Below are positions 51,844 through 61,323 of a stretch of DNA of 64,000 nucleotides, piece after piece. The notes beneath the pieces were generated by a model that was given only the letters and a program-made list of their open reading frames with translations, did not search any database and was not told where the DNA came from. Source of the stretch: JABWCE01 sp964617955 (GTDB lineage Bacteria; Bacteroidota; Bacteroidia; NS11-12g; UBA9320); assembly GCA_964617955.1 (NCBI GenBank), contig CAZTXB010000001.1, positions 1 through 64,000 of the forward strand, written 5' to 3'. A program made the position numbers and the translations under genes. Each line of letters starts with the position of its first letter. The first letter of the stretch is position 1.

Positions 51844-53718
51844 CTAATCCTCGGTTTTTAAAAGGGTATAACGGTGAATTTTTCCGTCATGCTTCACCTG
51901 CACAGTGTAAACTCCGGACTTTAAATGGCCGGTCTCCATCTTTAGCGTATTTTCTATAGAAGAAGCTGCTAAGACCGTCTGACCCAATGCATTCATCAAC
52001 GTCACTGTGTACGGATGCTCAGATCGAATACTCAATAGATTTTGAGTGGGGTTCGGAAAGATGAGTGGAACATCCGAGGCCTCTATCTGAGAAACAGAAG
52101 CGCTGCTTACCTTGATGATTCTTGAAAATGTATCGGATAAACAGGGTTCATTATGTGCTATCAAACTCACTTTATAGGTACCGAATTCCGGAAATACGTA
52201 AACAGGGTTTGGCGCTTTGCTGCCATTGCCATCGCCGAATTCCCATTCATAGTTTGAAGTTTGCAATGAGGAATCGTAGAAATTTATTTTATTTCCATTT
52301 TGCTTAAAACCGAAGTATGCTTTTGGTTTCTGTTTTACATAGAGAAAAGTAGAGGCCTTCGCAGTGCAACCGACATTATTTCTTAGGGTCACTTTAAAAA
52401 AATCACTTGTTAAGGGCTTGGCAAATATGGCGGCAGTGGTTTCGCCATTTGGCTCCCAGACATAGGTATTACCCGGCCCACCCCCGCCTGTGGCAATAAG
52501 GCGTATCGAATCGCCCACACATAGCATGCTGTCTGTTTTAGTGATGCTCACCGTTGGGGCGGTTCTAAAATTAACCAGAATATTTCCTGAGCCTGTGCAG
52601 CCTGCTGTGTCTACCCCAATTACAGTGTATCCCAAGGTGGCTGTTGGCAATGACAAAACATAGCTCGTATCGGTTCGGTTCAAAGCAGTGGCAGGACTCC
52701 AGGTCCATTTGACAACATTGGCGCCATTTGCTTGAATACCTACTGCCGGACCATTCTGACAGTAATTCACCACATTGGGTGTAAAAGTAATGACGGGATT
52801 TGGATTGGAGGTGACCTTTATTTCTTTTATGGTTGTGGAATCGATTTTAGAGGAATAGCTGCAGCCAACAATGCATTTGTAATATCGTGTGGCAGTAAGG
52901 TTACCGGTTGAATAGGTCGTTGCACTTGTGCCGATATTTGAAAATGGACCTCCTGCAGAGGTGGCGACTTTCCATTGATAAGTTAATCCTGAGTATCCGC
53001 TGGTTTGACCGGAAAGTGTCAATACAGAAGAGCCTCCACCTCCACAAATCACATTTGGCAATGCATTGATGCTGCCGGGGTTAGGCGTTCCTGTGCACAG
53101 GTTTGGATAGTCATCCCATTGCACATCGTCGATGTAAATGTTATATCCTCCTTCGCCAATGGCTTTGAACAGAATGTAATTGTTACCCGATTTAAATCCC
53201 GACGGAATGCTAAATGTATACTGATACCAGCCGTTTGAAGCAACGGTGTCGGGAGTCATTATTTTAGAATATCTGGAAACAGTTCCCAGCCAGGTGGCAG
53301 AATTTAATGAGAGGCCGGTATTCACATATACCGAAAGGCTGTCGGCTAGGGTTGAGCCATTGTCGCGGTATATCCAAAAACTCACCTTTGGGGTATTGGT
53401 TCCCCTGTTCGAGTAATCGACGTTGGGTGTGGCAATGGTTTGCGTAGTTTTTGCAGCGGCTCCCCTGGCAGAAAATCTAGCCATACCGGCTCCACTATGG
53501 TTGGTACATGTTGGAAAGGTACCTGAGGTTCTTCTGCTCCATAAATTTGTAGTGCCCACCGATGACCATCCACCGGGTAAAAAGTTGGCTCCGTCAAAAC
53601 TTTCGGTGATGGTAACCTGTCCAAAGCTTGAAATACCTAAACCAAAGCTTAATAAAATAACGAAAATAAAGGGTCTTATGAAAGGATATAATGCGCGCAT
53701 TTTTTTAAATTTGGGCAA
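51844..53718 (-). CDS. Adhesin-like protein with jelly-roll, PKD and T9SS domains
   Basis: This 624-aa secreted protein has a signal peptide (~13-33, ending in SSFGQ). A MAM/choice-of-anchor-J-like jelly roll (TESFDGANFLPGGW to YIDDVQWDD, ~37-208) comes first, then Ig-like repeats rich in Cys and Gly. A PKD domain (AYFGFKQNG to SRIIKV, ~468-540) and a type A T9SS sorting domain (IFPNPTQNLLSIR to GVYTVQVKHDG) follow. It has no catalytic motif and probably binds polymers or surfaces. It converges on the terminator at 51767-51800. Confidence 0.85.
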   Translation of the reverse strand: MPKFKKMRALYPFIRPFIFVILLSFGLGISSFGQVTITESFDGANFLPGGWSSVGTTNLWSRRTSGTFPTCTNHSGAGMARFSARGAAAKTTQTIATPNVDYSNRGTNTPKVSFWIYRDNGSTLADSLSVYVNTGLSLNSATWLGTVSRYSKIMTPDTVASNGWYQYTFSIPSGFKSGNNYILFKAIGEGGYNIYIDDVQWDDYPNLCTGTPNPGSINALPNVICGGGGSSVLTLSGQTSGYSGLTYQWKVATSAGGPFSNIGTSATTYSTGNLTATRYYKCIVGCSYSSKIDSTTIKEIKVTSNPNPVITFTPNVVNYCQNGPAVGIQANGANVVKWTWSPATALNRTDTSYVLSLPTATLGYTVIGVDTAGCTGSGNILVNFRTAPTVSITKTDSMLCVGDSIRLIATGGGGPGNTYVWEPNGETTAAIFAKPLTSDFFKVTLRNNVGCTAKASTFLYVKQKPKAYFGFKQNGNKINFYDSSLQTSNYEWEFGDGNGSKAPNPVYVFPEFGTYKVSLIAHNEPCLSDTFSRIIKVSSASVSQIEASDVPLIFPNPTQNLLSIRSEHPYTVTLMNALGQTVLAASSIENTLKMETGHLKSGVYTVQVKHDGKIHRYTLLKTED

Positions 53719-53786
53719 TGATAAAATAAATATTCAGCAGGCTTAATTTAAATTCAACAAAAGTCGATTTATTACACTTAAAAGAC

Positions 53787-55736
53787 TTATTTCCAGTCTA
53801 CAAAGTACATGTCGATCATGCCCTTGTGTTTGGCCTCCATCTTGCCCCGGTGCTCGCATTTAAAATGATCCTTCACCAATTCATAGGTTGCGCCACTGAT
53901 GTTTACCCGGCCGGTAATGCTGTTGCTCTCCATTCGGTGTGCGGTGTTTACCGTATCGCCCCAAATATCGTATGCGAATTTTTTAACTCCCACGATACCG
54001 GCCACCACGTTTCCTGAATTGATGCCGGCCCGCAACTGGAAAAGACCGCCATTCTCTTTGCGCTTTTCTACAAATTCATTGATTTCGAGGGCTGCACTCA
54101 CCGCATTGATGGCGTGCTTATCGCTTTCCACAGGCAAGCCACTCACGGCTAAATAAGCATCGCCTATGGTTTTGATTTTTTCAAGATTATTCTTCTCTAT
54201 AATGGCATCAAAGGCTTTATAACACAAGTCAATTTCGGCAACCAATACCTCAGGGCTCACATTTTCACTGATGCCGGTAAAGTTCACAAAATCGGTGAAC
54301 AACACGCTCACATGTTCAAACAATCTGGCTGCGCTGTGTCCGTCATTCTTCAATTCCTCCGCGATTTCTTCGGGAAGTATATTGTGCAATAAATCCTCCG
54401 ACTTCTGTTTCTCCTTTTCAAGATTGACAAGCATGACATTCAGGTTGTCGTTCGACTCCTTTAATTGGGAAGTGCGCTCTTCTACTTTTTGCTCCAGTAT
54501 TACATTTTGATTGCGAACAATCTTTTCATTTTCAAGGGTTTTGGCCAAGAGTTGCATTTGGGCATTGGCCTTTTCATTTTCTATTTCCTCTTTTTCCCAC
54601 TCAATTCTTTTTGAGAGGAGGAATGAAAGCACAAAGGCTTCAATCAATGTACCGTAAGCGGTATGGCTAAGGCCTCCCAATTTTGGCGGAGAGCCTGTAT
54701 TGATATAAGTGGCCTCGACAAGCACCATTAAAAAATAAATAAAATAAGCCAAGGCAAAATAGTAACCCATTTTGTTTCCTGCTTTGCCTACGCGAATGCC
54801 TATAAATCCCATTAGGAAGAATGAAATGAGTGCATTTAAGGTATTGATTGGCTGGACGATATGAAACCCAAAACCGAACTTCAAAAACGCCCATAAGGCA
54901 AAATAAATCACGACCCCAACTGTAAATTTGTATAGTTTAGGGGTATACTTTGATACTTCCAGGAAAAAAAGGCAGTAGATCAATTGAACGGTGACGCCAA
55001 TGGAAGGAATGGTCGTGTACCAAAACAACATGTCGACATCCCTGAAAAAATAAACCATAAAGCCATCCACCACCGCAAAAGAATAACTGGCATACAGCAC
55101 TACAATCAATGCATAATAAAGATGCATTTTTATTCTGAGGGAATAAAAGAAAAACAGATTGCTCAAAAACACGAAGCACATGAGCCCCATGTAGAATCCA
55201 TAAATCAGTTTCTCAGTATTGGACTTCAAGTCATAAGCAGCAATCTCATGAATATTTACGGGAATGGGTTGTGAATTATGGTTAAAGCGGACATAATAGT
55301 CATGCTTTCCCTGAGGCAAAGGAAATACCTGAAAGGAACTTTTAACCAGCTTTTGATCCATAGGGATTTGATATCCGGCTTTTTTTATGACGGTTTTGCC
55401 ATTCCCGTCTATATAGTACAGTTCAACAATGGGCAATCCGGCTTCGCCTAGTTCAAGGCAAAGTTGCTCCTGGGTTGGGTTATCAAAGGTAAACTTGATC
55501 CAGAACATGGATTCGGTGTAGCCCAGTCCCAAATGAACTTTTGGCGATGTAAAGAAAAGGCTGTCATATTCTCCTGAAGCAACCTTTTCAAAAGTTAATT
55601 CTCCACTTTTATCTTCTAAGATCTGTACCTTATTTCCTATCTCCAATTTCTTCTTTTGCGCCTGCCAGGTTATCGTTTGGGCATAGGTTTGTTGTATGAA
55701 AATGAGAAGGTATAGGAGAATGAGGAGTTTACGCAT
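53787..55736 (-). CDS. 7TMR-DISM adenylate/guanylate cyclase (operon 2)
   Basis: This 649-aa receptor cyclase has a signal peptide (~1-19, ending in TYAQT) and an extracytoplasmic DISMED2-like domain (~25-175). Seven transmembrane helices (~180-385) and a coiled coil (~390-450) follow. The class III cyclase domain has VLFTDFVNF, TIGDAYLA and YDIWGDTVNTAHR. It is a paralogue of the cyclase at 18125-20122 with the same layout. It lies 9 bp after a multi-helix membrane protein gene and ends a three-gene operon, so it probably signals on something produced or transported by those proteins. Confidence 0.9.
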   Translation of the reverse strand: MRKLLILLYLLIFIQQTYAQTITWQAQKKKLEIGNKVQILEDKSGELTFEKVASGEYDSLFFTSPKVHLGLGYTESMFWIKFTFDNPTQEQLCLELGEAGLPIVELYYIDGNGKTVIKKAGYQIPMDQKLVKSSFQVFPLPQGKHDYYVRFNHNSQPIPVNIHEIAAYDLKSNTEKLIYGFYMGLMCFVFLSNLFFFYSLRIKMHLYYALIVVLYASYSFAVVDGFMVYFFRDVDMLFWYTTIPSIGVTVQLIYCLFFLEVSKYTPKLYKFTVGVVIYFALWAFLKFGFGFHIVQPINTLNALISFFLMGFIGIRVGKAGNKMGYYFALAYFIYFLMVLVEATYINTGSPPKLGGLSHTAYGTLIEAFVLSFLLSKRIEWEKEEIENEKANAQMQLLAKTLENEKIVRNQNVILEQKVEERTSQLKESNDNLNVMLVNLEKEKQKSEDLLHNILPEEIAEELKNDGHSAARLFEHVSVLFTDFVNFTGISENVSPEVLVAEIDLCYKAFDAIIEKNNLEKIKTIGDAYLAVSGLPVESDKHAINAVSAALEINEFVEKRKENGGLFQLRAGINSGNVVAGIVGVKKFAYDIWGDTVNTAHRMESNSITGRVNISGATYELVKDHFKCEHRGKMEAKHKGMIDMYFVDWK

Positions 55737-55745
55737 CTTTATTAT

Positions 55746-56924
55746 TTAGTCCAATTTAAGAGGGTCTTCTTTTAAAAATCTGGCCGGGATGTTTAATACT
55801 GTGGCAAACATAATCCACCACAACCAGCAATACACCCCAAAGGGCAAGTATCCGTACAATCCGAGCAAGGGCATTTCAAATACATGTAGCACATCGACGT
55901 AAGGCAAACTGTATTGCCAATAAGCCGGATCGTAGCTCTTAACCGGGTTGCTATGAATGGCCGTAAAGTAATTTTGGCACTCCAGTGTAAATCCAGCCAC
56001 AAAATACGTAAGACCGGATAACAAAGTTGGCGACCAGTTTCCTGTCCCAATGGTATTGAGCGGGGTCCAAACCCCGATCTTATCCAGGGCAATGGCCAAA
56101 ATCACCGTGGGCGAGAGCCATATGGCCCAGAAAAAATATTCGGGAATATAGCCCGAAGCAAACATGCTGGCGAGGGACAATACAAAAAGTACATTTTTAA
56201 TTCCTGTGTTAAGTGTAATTTTTATGCCATTCGAAAATCTCTTTTTGAAATTCGGAAAGGTTTGAAATACGCAATACCATTCAAACGATAATGGAAGCAA
56301 TCCTGAGGAAATGATGCAGGCATAGAGCAAAAACTCCTCTCTGTCTAAAATATCGCCACATGGGTAATACCAATTGTCTTCGACAAAAAAGTTTAGAAAC
56401 TCAAAAATCATCCAGCCCGAAATCGAACACATGCCTATACCAACCAGTTCGTGGGGGAATTTACTGACCAGCGATACTCCGTTATTGCGATAATATACCC
56501 AACCGTCGAGCATTAATACGGCGCCCCAAAACAGAGGCAAATCGCCCCAGTGAATTAGCCACATCGGCTCATTCACTCTCATGCTCAAAAGATAAAGTGC
56601 GCCTGCCCAGGCAAAAGTTCCTACCCAAAACCAGTAAGGAAGCCTGCCTTTGGGCTTATCTGCTTTTACTTCAGGGGCTGATTTCTTAAAACCAAACCAC
56701 TTCGGGAACACATAAATACAAGTAATTACGGCACAAACAAAAGCACCTACCAAAAATAGGGGCATGCTAAAACCGGGCTTTTCCATCGCCTTAAGGGGTG
56801 GATAGGCATAAAAATCGGCCGGAAAATTGCCGTGAAATAGAAAATAAGAGCCGAGCCAGGGCAAAAATAAAATCGCTGCCGTGGTGGCTAGCATGAATAC
56901 GATTTTGGTTTCAATATTTTTCAT
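55746..56924 (-). CDS. Multi-helix membrane protein of unknown family
   Basis: This 392-aa protein has about ten hydrophobic helices across its length and no signal peptide. Acidic and aromatic residues lie inside or beside helices: MIFEFLNFFVEDNWYYP (~158-174), PLSFEWYCVF, FTLECQNYF and VLHVFEMPLLGLYGYLPFG (~352-370). I recognise the FEMPLLG-type pattern from uncharacterised proteins but no function. It is encoded between a DUF1361-type protein (37 bp upstream) and an adenylate cyclase (9 bp downstream). Confidence 0.6.
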   Translation of the reverse strand: MKNIETKIVFMLATTAAILFLPWLGSYFLFHGNFPADFYAYPPLKAMEKPGFSMPLFLVGAFVCAVITCIYVFPKWFGFKKSAPEVKADKPKGRLPYWFWVGTFAWAGALYLLSMRVNEPMWLIHWGDLPLFWGAVLMLDGWVYYRNNGVSLVSKFPHELVGIGMCSISGWMIFEFLNFFVEDNWYYPCGDILDREEFLLYACIISSGLLPLSFEWYCVFQTFPNFKKRFSNGIKITLNTGIKNVLFVLSLASMFASGYIPEYFFWAIWLSPTVILAIALDKIGVWTPLNTIGTGNWSPTLLSGLTYFVAGFTLECQNYFTAIHSNPVKSYDPAYWQYSLPYVDVLHVFEMPLLGLYGYLPFGVYCWLWWIMFATVLNIPARFLKEDPLKLD

Positions 56925-56961
56925 TTTAGAAGGATGATAGGTTAAAAAAGGTTAAAAGGGG

Positions 56962-57690
56962 TTACTCTATTAAACGGTCGTTGGGGTTCTCAATGTCGTT
57001 GATGTCTTTAAACATCACAATCAACATGTACTGAACCACACCAAACAAGGCCATCATCAGATAAGCATCGATATGGGTGCCAATGGGAAATAAAAGATTC
57101 CAAACGGCTTTGATGATTTGCACGGGCTCCAGAAATATTTCCCAGGAATACAGATAGCCATTGCCCAAATGGATGGCCGATAGCATTTCGCGTCCCATAT
57201 AAAATCCCAAACAGCTCAAAATTAGGGTAATGGAAATAAAGCCTTTGGCAAAACGCATCGAATACTTTTTAATAAAAAGGCTGTACATAATTTTTATGGA
57301 CAAAAATCCGTAGAAAAGCGAAAGCATGGCAATGGAAAAGATGATGAGGGTATCATACACAATCAACTGGTCGTGGGTTGCGTTTAATGGATCGGCACCG
57401 TTGTGTATCAAATCGCTGATCATGTAGGGCGCATTCGGGTAAAAAAGCAGCCACACAAGCGAACCAAACCAAAACCAAAAGGTATTCAACTTGTTGTAAT
57501 ACCTCTGCATCAAAAAGGCGATGAGAATGGTTGGAAAAGATCCTATGAATAAATTGGATTTTAAAAAATGATAGAAGGTGTCGCCGACATACCAATTTCT
57601 AAAGGCGAGGATCAATAAATTGGCTGCAGTGAGTAGCACCACAGTGGTTACATACTTGGGTAGTTTTAAATTCTTTAGCCAAATTGCCAT
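56962..57690 (-). CDS. DUF1361-type membrane protein
   Basis: This 242-aa protein has about seven transmembrane helices. WLLFYPNAPYMISDLIHNG (~80-98), a loop between helices, and CLGFYMGREML (~159-169) match the DUF1361 pattern of predicted membrane proteins without known function. It is the first gene of the operon that continues with the 392-aa membrane protein and a 7TMR-DISM cyclase. It diverges from map. Confidence 0.75.
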   Translation of the reverse strand: MAIWLKNLKLPKYVTTVVLLTAANLLILAFRNWYVGDTFYHFLKSNLFIGSFPTILIAFLMQRYYNKLNTFWFWFGSLVWLLFYPNAPYMISDLIHNGADPLNATHDQLIVYDTLIIFSIAMLSLFYGFLSIKIMYSLFIKKYSMRFAKGFISITLILSCLGFYMGREMLSAIHLGNGYLYSWEIFLEPVQIIKAVWNLLFPIGTHIDAYLMMALFGVVQYMLIVMFKDINDIENPNDRLIE

Positions 57691-57834
57691 ATTTTATGAG
57701 TTAATCGGTTTTGCCCAACAAATGTATACGATAGTTTAATATTTCCTATTAAAAGCTAAATTTTATTCCATTGACTTTTACCCCTGTTAAATGCATACCC
57801 ATGGAATGATTGGTTTTAGTGCATTGATTATTCG

Positions 57835-57842
57835 TACTTTTG
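57835..57842 (+). promoter_or_regulatory. Candidate -7 box of the map promoter
   Basis: TACTTTTG matches the Bacteroidota TAnnTTTG element 17 bases before the map ATG at 57860. This supports that start over upstream in-frame codons. No clear -33 TTTG at ideal spacing was seen. Confidence 0.4.
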
Positions 57843-57859
57843 CAATCTTTTTTGATAAC

Positions 57860-58624
57860 ATGGGTATTCGTATTAAAAGTAAGGAACAAATTGAAGGTAT
57901 TCGAAAGAGCAGCCAATTGGCCGCCGAAACCTTAAAATACCTTGAAGAATTCGTGGTTCCCGGAAATACCACCGACTTTATCAATCAAAAGGCCCATGAA
58001 TTCATGACCAAACATGGCGCGAAGCCGGCTACCCTCAATTACAATAAATTTCCAAAATCGATCTGTACCTCAGTGAACGATGTGGTTTGCCATGGGGTAC
58101 CAAATGAATATGTGCTAAAAGATGGGGATATACTCAACATCGATGTGACCCCTATTCTAAATGGATATTATGGCGATACCTGTAAAATGTACACTGTGGG
58201 TACCATTAGCCCTGAAGCCCGCGAGCTGATAGAAATTACCAAACAATGCCTGAAAATTGGCATAGGCGAATGCTACCCGGGAAACCGATTTGGCAATATA
58301 GGCTACTACATCAATAAATTTGCAGTGGAAAAAGGCTACAGCGTGGTATATGAATTCTGCGGACACGGTGTAGGCGTCGCTTTTCATGAAGAACCTGAAG
58401 TGTGTCACCGGGCCGATAAAAACAGCGGTAAGCGCATGCGGGAAGGCATGATTTTTACCATTGAGCCTATGATTAATCAGGGCAAAGCGAGAACCAAGGT
58501 CGATAAATCCGACGGATGGACAGCGAGGACCATCGATGGAAAACTTTCGGCACAATTTGAGCACACCATTCTCATCACCCCTTCCGGCTGCGAATTGCTG
58601 ACCGATGTTTATGGCGATTTTTAG
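57860..58624 (+). CDS. map: Methionine aminopeptidase
   Basis: This 254-aa type I enzyme removes the initiator methionine. The metal ligands sit in ILNIDVTP, GDTCKMY, GHGVGVAFHEEP, FTIEPM and FEHTILIT, and NDVVCHGVPN forms part of the pocket. The open frame reaches back to 57791, but the ATG at 57860 matches the conserved MGIRIKSKEQIEGIRKS start. It is followed 2 bp later by the NFACT gene. Confidence 0.96.
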   Translation: MGIRIKSKEQIEGIRKSSQLAAETLKYLEEFVVPGNTTDFINQKAHEFMTKHGAKPATLNYNKFPKSICTSVNDVVCHGVPNEYVLKDGDILNIDVTPILNGYYGDTCKMYTVGTISPEARELIEITKQCLKIGIGECYPGNRFGNIGYYINKFAVEKGYSVVYEFCGHGVGVAFHEEPEVCHRADKNSGKRMREGMIFTIEPMINQGKARTKVDKSDGWTARTIDGKLSAQFEHTILITPSGCELLTDVYGDF

Positions 58625-58626
58625 CC

Positions 58627-60072
58627 ATGTATCCCAGTTCCGAAATTGTTGAACGCCTGGCTCTGGATCTTCACCCATGGCTGAAGGGCAAATTTGTCAA
58701 TGAAATTTTTAGCACCTCAAAGAGCGATTTATTCTTTTCGTTTCAGGATGGAAGGTGTATTAAAATACAATTTTTTGATGGGCTGATGTATTTTCAGATT
58801 CCTCCTGCCGATACGCTCCCCAAAAAAAATAAGCTTCCACAATTTTCACAGGTATTGGATACACAGGTTACGGCGATCGCTCCTCATCCGGGAAGCCGAA
58901 GTTTTCAAATTCATTTTTCGAATCAATTCTCGCTCGTCTTTAAAATTTTTGGCAAATTTTCAAATTGTATTTTATACAATCCGGAACAAGCGGTCGAGTC
59001 TATTTTTTGCCTTAACCACCAAAAAGACAAGCAATTGTCGTTGGCCGACTTCCATAAAGGCGCCCTTGAAACCCAAGCTGTATCTGTAAAGAATCCATTA
59101 GAAAGAGAGGCAATTTATCTGATAAAAAACAAGGTGAAAACCTTTGAACTCTCATTTGTAAAGGAGGCGCAAATCGTTGATAAGTTCGACACTATGATTT
59201 TGGCCCTCGATGCGTTTACCCGGCTTTATTTAACCCAATTGCTGTTTGATTCAAGAAAGCAAGCACATGTGGGAGCGCTGACTAAAAGATTAAAATTTAA
59301 ACAAAAACGCGCCAAAGAATTGCTTCACAGCATAGATACTTTAAAAACCAGGCGCTCCTATTCTGAGCTTGGAGACCTCCTCATGGCCAATCTACAAAGC
59401 ATACACAAAGGTACCGGCTCTGTTGAAGTGTTTGATTTTTACAATGATTCAAAACTCAAGATAAAGATCGATCCACTCCTGAGTCCTCAACAAAACGCCG
59501 GACGGTATTATCAAAAATCAAAAAATGAAATTAAAGCAGCCGAGCATAAACACAAGCTACTGCAGCAATTGCAAGTGGAGATGGAAGCATTAAGCGCGCA
59601 ACTAGCCGAGATTGAGGAAGCAGAATCCATGAAGGCCTTAAAAAAAATTGAAACTTCGGATTTACCCCTTCGGACAAGCGAGCCAAAGCAAAAAATGGCC
59701 TTGCCTTACCGGGAATTTAACATAGACGGATTTACGGTTTGGGTGGGAAAAAGCGCCAAGACCAACGACGAGCTCATTTCGAAATACGCCGGAAAAAACG
59801 ACCTCTGGCTCCATGCCAAAGACGTTTCCGGGTCGCACGTTATTGTTAAACACCCGGGTGTGCATTCGCTGCCTATGGGAATTATTGAAAAATCGGCCTC
59901 ATTGGCCGCATGGTACTCAAAAGCCAAAAACAGTGCTTGGGTGCCTGTGGTATATACCCAGCGAAAGTTTGTGCGAAAGCCCAAAGGAGCTGCGCCGGGT
60001 AAAGTGGTAATTGAAAAAGAAAAAAGTATTCTGGTGGAGCCTGGAATCGCTTCAGAAAATAAGGAGGATTAA
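58627..60072 (+). CDS. NFACT (RqcH-like) family protein
   Basis: This 481-aa protein has an NFACT-N-like N-terminal domain (~1-185), a helical coiled-coil middle (~215-360) and a C-terminal NFACT-R/DUF814 domain. The last includes VWVGKSAKTNDELISK and KNDLWLHAKDVSGSHVIVKH (~377-415). The family binds peptidyl-tRNA on stalled 50S subunits and, in RqcH, adds alanine tails. At 481 residues it is shorter than typical RqcH (~570), so full tailing activity is uncertain. Its ATG is 2 bp after map. Confidence 0.85.
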   Translation: MYPSSEIVERLALDLHPWLKGKFVNEIFSTSKSDLFFSFQDGRCIKIQFFDGLMYFQIPPADTLPKKNKLPQFSQVLDTQVTAIAPHPGSRSFQIHFSNQFSLVFKIFGKFSNCILYNPEQAVESIFCLNHQKDKQLSLADFHKGALETQAVSVKNPLEREAIYLIKNKVKTFELSFVKEAQIVDKFDTMILALDAFTRLYLTQLLFDSRKQAHVGALTKRLKFKQKRAKELLHSIDTLKTRRSYSELGDLLMANLQSIHKGTGSVEVFDFYNDSKLKIKIDPLLSPQQNAGRYYQKSKNEIKAAEHKHKLLQQLQVEMEALSAQLAEIEEAESMKALKKIETSDLPLRTSEPKQKMALPYREFNIDGFTVWVGKSAKTNDELISKYAGKNDLWLHAKDVSGSHVIVKHPGVHSLPMGIIEKSASLAAWYSKAKNSAWVPVVYTQRKFVRKPKGAAPGKVVIEKEKSILVEPGIASENKED

Positions 60073-61214
60073 TCTCTTAACACCTCTCGGGCGATGACCA
60101 ATTTTTGAATCTCGCTGGTTCCCTCCCCAATGGTACATAATTTACTGTCTCTGTAAAATTTTTCTACCGGAAAGTCTTTGGTATAGCCATAACCTCCGAA
60201 TATCTGCACAGCTTCTGTCGCGCATCTTACCGACACCTCTGAGGCGTAATACTTAGCCATGGCCGATTCCTTGCTCATTTTTTTATGCTTGTTCTTTAGG
60301 GCGGAGGCCTGATAAATGAGCAGTTCAGCCGCTTCTATTTGCGTGGCCATATCGGCCAATTTAAAGCTTATGCCCTGGAAATTGCTGATGGCCTGCCCAA
60401 ATTGGTGCCTCTCCTTGGAGTATTTCAAGGCAGCCTCGTAAGCACCTTTGGCTATGCCCAAGGCCAGAGAGGCTATTGAAATGCGCCCACCATCGAGTAC
60501 CTTCATGGCTTGTATAAAACCCTCGCCTACATTGCCAAGACGGTTTGCATCCGGAATGCGGCAATCTTCAAATACCATTTCGGCGGTTTCACTGGCTCTC
60601 ATGCCTAGTTTATTTTCCTTTTTTCCACCGCGAAAACCTGGAGTACCCCTTTCAACTACAAAGGCAGTGATGCCATGTGAATCGAGTAACTCTCCGGTTC
60701 GGGCAAGCACCACGGCTATATTTCCTGAAATACCATGGGTAATCCAATTTTTAGAGCCATTGATAACCCATTCATCCCCCTCTTTTTTGGCAACGCACTG
60801 CATTCTCATGGCATCACTGCCTGTATTGGCTTCGGTTAAGCCCCAGGCCCCAAGGTATTCGCCGGAGGCCAACTTTGGCAACCATTTTTTCTTTTGTTCT
60901 TCATTGCCAAAATACAAAATATGCCCTGTGCACAGGGAGTTATGGGCAGCCATACTCAAGCCTATGGAACCGCAAACCTTGGCGACTTCTTCAATGGCCA
61001 CCACGTATTCGAAATAACCTAATCCGGCTCCCCCGTATTGCTCGGGAACCAATATCCCCATCAAACCCTGCTCTCCCATTTTCTTGAACAAATCCAGGGG
61101 AAGGTGTTGATTTTCATCCCAATCCATTAAGTATGGCCTGATGTTTTTTTCGGCAAAATCCCTTACAGTGCTTCTTATGAGTTCCTGGTTATCGGTGGAT
61201 GCAAATGATATCAT
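60069..61214 (-). CDS. Acyl-CoA dehydrogenase
   Basis: This 381-aa FAD enzyme catalyses alpha,beta-dehydrogenation of acyl-CoA. The FAD-contacting motifs GAWGLTEANTGSDA (~121-134) and WITHGISGN are present. The C-terminal signature QIFGGYGYTKDFPVEKFYRDSKLCTIGEGTSEIQ contains the catalytic Glu (in IGEGTSE), the position used by short-chain enzymes. It converges with the NFACT gene, overlapping it by 4 bp at the stops. Confidence 0.95.
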   Translation of the reverse strand: MISFASTDNQELIRSTVRDFAEKNIRPYLMDWDENQHLPLDLFKKMGEQGLMGILVPEQYGGAGLGYFEYVVAIEEVAKVCGSIGLSMAAHNSLCTGHILYFGNEEQKKKWLPKLASGEYLGAWGLTEANTGSDAMRMQCVAKKEGDEWVINGSKNWITHGISGNIAVVLARTGELLDSHGITAFVVERGTPGFRGGKKENKLGMRASETAEMVFEDCRIPDANRLGNVGEGFIQAMKVLDGGRISIASLALGIAKGAYEAALKYSKERHQFGQAISNFQGISFKLADMATQIEAAELLIYQASALKNKHKKMSKESAMAKYYASEVSVRCATEAVQIFGGYGYTKDFPVEKFYRDSKLCTIGEGTSEIQKLVIAREVLRD

Positions 61215-61323
61215 ATGTTATGTGGGTGGTCTTGAAATAAAATTTACGACAAAGGTAATAGACAATCGCTTTTAAAAATTCGCGTTTGAAACTTGTTTAT
61301 AAAACGATGACTTAAAATAAGAC

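Noticed and set aside
55746..56924. Lycopene or carotenoid cyclase
   Set aside because: Acidic motifs in helices are suggestive, but I could not match the lycopene cyclase signature and the length is wrong.
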